DNA of 6,137 nt from Planctomycetaceae bacterium (GTDB taxonomy: Bacteria; Planctomycetota; Planctomycetia; Pirellulales; UBA1268). The stretch's first letter is position 1, and each line of letters starts with the position of its first letter. Under the pieces are notes generated by a model. That model was not told where the DNA came from, searched no databases, and saw nothing but the letters and a program-made list of their open reading frames with translations. The stretch lies in contig CANGGC010000183.1 of assembly GCA_947453125.1 (NCBI GenBank), positions 1 through 6,137 on the forward strand, given 5' to 3'. The position numbers and the translations under genes are program-made. This document shows positions 5,215-6,137 of this stretch, piece by piece.

Positions 5215-5742
5215 TCAGCCATCGACCGGCCGGGCCGGTGTCGGCAGCGAACGCTGCCAGAACTCGAGATCGAGCCAGCGGCCGAACTTGAAGCCGGCGG
5301 CGCGGATCGTGCCGGCATGCTCGAATCCGAGCGCCCGGTGGAGCGCGAGGCTCGCTGTGTTCGTAGCATCGATCGCCCCCACCAAGAGGTGGATGTCGTG
5401 GCGGATCGCTTCCGCGACGATCGCCTCGAGGAGACGCCGGCCGACCCCTTCCCCCCGTCTGTCGGCTGCGACGTAGACCGAATGCTCGACGGAATACTTG
5501 AAGGCCGGGAAGGGCCGGAACGGCCCCCAACTGGCGAAGCCGGCGAGCGTGCCGTCGGCCTGTTCGACGCCGAGGATGGGATAGCCTGCCTGCTGCTTGG
5601 CCCGCCACCAGGCATGGATCGTCTCTGCGCTTCGCGGCTGGTATTCGTAGAGCGCCGTCGTGTGGAGAATCGCGTCGTTGTAGATCGCGCGGATCTCCCC
5701 GAGGTGGTCCTCGCGGCAGCGGATCACCGGGCCCGCACTCAT
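5215..5742 (-). CDS. GNAT N-acetyltransferase, phosphinothricin acetyltransferase-like
   Basis: This 175-residue enzyme transfers an acetyl group from acetyl-CoA to an amine, most likely an amino acid or amino-acid analogue, in the cytoplasm. It is colinear with phosphinothricin/methionine sulfoximine acetyltransferases: IRAIYNDAILHTTALYEYQP (17-36), FASWGPFRPFPAFKYSVEHS (69-88), the acetyl-CoA pyrophosphate loop DRRGEGVGRRLL (94-105), AIDATNTASLALHRALGF (123-140) and the C-terminal GFKFGRWLDLEFWQ (150-163). Length is normal. The ATG at 5742 is preceded by AGGGGA at 5755-5750 with 7 nt spacing. Its start overlaps the symporter stop as ATGA, indicating translational coupling. The native substrate could be a natural amino acid, as for MnaT/YncA, rather than a herbicide-like compound; sequence cannot decide. 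Confidence 0.92.
   Translation of the reverse strand: MSAGPVIRCREDHLGEIRAIYNDAILHTTALYEYQPRSAETIHAWWRAKQQAGYPILGVEQADGTLAGFASWGPFRPFPAFKYSVEHSVYVAADRRGEGVGRRLLEAIVAEAIRHDIHLLVGAIDATNTASLALHRALGFEHAGTIRAAGFKFGRWLDLEFWQRSLPTPARPVDG
5739..5742 (-). other. ATGA stop/start overlap
   Basis: Read on the minus strand, ATG of the acetyltransferase (5742-5740) and TGA of the symporter (5741-5739) share two bases within ATGA. This arrangement usually couples translation of the second gene to the first. A good Shine-Dalgarno sequence (AGGGGA, 5755-5750) lies inside the symporter's last codons. Confidence 0.85.
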
Positions 5743-6137
5743 GCCGGCTTCCCCTGCGGCTCCGCCTTCGTCAGCAGCGACACGACGATGAGGACGATGA
5801 ATCCCAGTGGGATCGTCACAAGGCCGGGCTGGCTGAAGGGGACCGGCGAGGCGTCACGCGACAGGCCATAGACCTTCTCGAAGGTGTCGGCGGAGAGGAG
5901 GATCCAGGTCAGGCTCGCGAGCATCCCCACCGTCACCGCGGAGATGATCCCTTCCTTCGTCGTCCGCGGCCAGAAGAGGAGCATGACGAGCGCCGGGAGG
6001 TTCGCCGAGGCGGCGATGTTGAACGCCCAGCCGACGAGAAAGCTGACGTTGAAGCTGCGGAACAGGATCCCCAACGCCATCGCCACGATTCCCAGGCCGA
6101 CCGCAGCAATCTTCCCGCAGCGGACCTTCCCGGCATC
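5739..6137 (-). CDS. actP: Sodium:solute symporter, ActP-like, C-terminal part
   Basis: The last 132 codons of a sodium:solute symporter (SSS family) enter from the right edge; the frame is open to the last base, so the start is outside the window. The best match by eye is the C-terminus of cation/acetate symporters of the ActP type: ALGILFRSFNVSFLVGWAFN followed by IAASANLPALVMLLFWPRTT, then GIISAVTVGMLASLTWILL. Counting from the edge, hydrophobic segments occur at about 9-26, 30-56, 62-82 and 104-123. The tail is short and charged (TKAEPQGKPA). ActP takes up acetate and other short monocarboxylates with Na+. Substrate residues lie in the missing part, so another SSS substrate is possible. 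Stop and next start overlap (ATGA), placing it first among the visible genes of this operon. Confidence 0.87.
   Translation of the reverse strand, partial: DAGKVRCGKIAAVGLGIVAMALGILFRSFNVSFLVGWAFNIAASANLPALVMLLFWPRTTKEGIISAVTVGMLASLTWILLSADTFEKVYGLSRDASPVPFSQPGLVTIPLGFIVLIVVSLLTKAEPQGKPA

Noticed and set aside
4969..5871. 300-codon plus-strand frame opposite the acetyltransferase
   Set aside because: The minus strand here encodes GT2, GNAT and symporter motifs; the plus product has no family features.

Overview
The window is GC-rich with strongly G/C-biased third codon positions. It most resembles chromosomal DNA of a planctomycete (Planctomycetota, perhaps Pirellulales-like). That placement is inferred from a FloA-type flotillin, a Tat-exported Gfo/Idh/MocA oxidoreductase of the kind abundant in that phylum, and a small protein of planctomycete flavour. 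No rRNA, tRNA, CRISPR array, insertion sequence or phage gene was recognised.

Left part. An open frame on the minus strand (start near 176) runs off the left edge; it has coding-like composition but no recognisable family. About 380 bp of non-coding DNA separates it from a divergent plus-strand gene for a flotillin-like SPFH membrane protein (floA, 554-1519). A plausible sigma-70-type promoter and two inverted repeats lie in that gap. A further 304 bp gap (1520-1823) holds a long bulged hairpin. After it come an 82-residue acidic protein of unknown function (1824-2072) and a 486-residue Tat-exported Gfo/Idh/MocA oxidoreductase (2206-3666), the latter with its own candidate extended -10 promoter and leader hairpin.

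Right part. Four genes on the minus strand are packed head to tail and enter from the right edge. In transcription order they are: the C-terminal part of an ActP-type sodium/acetate symporter, a phosphinothricin-acetyltransferase-like GNAT enzyme that overlaps it by ATGA, the N-terminal half-domain of a family 2 glycosyltransferase that stops early, and a GT4-type glycosyltransferase. This operon converges on the oxidoreductase gene with only 4 bp between the two stop codons.

The genes do not form one obvious pathway. The minus-strand group looks like a transcription unit of mixed function (uptake, N-acetylation, glycan assembly). The plus-strand genes look like independent units. I did not find a convincing new biological system. 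The best leads are the truncated glycosyltransferase, the non-canonical FloA tail and missing NfeD partner, the small acidic protein with the hairpin before it, and the unidentified edge gene.
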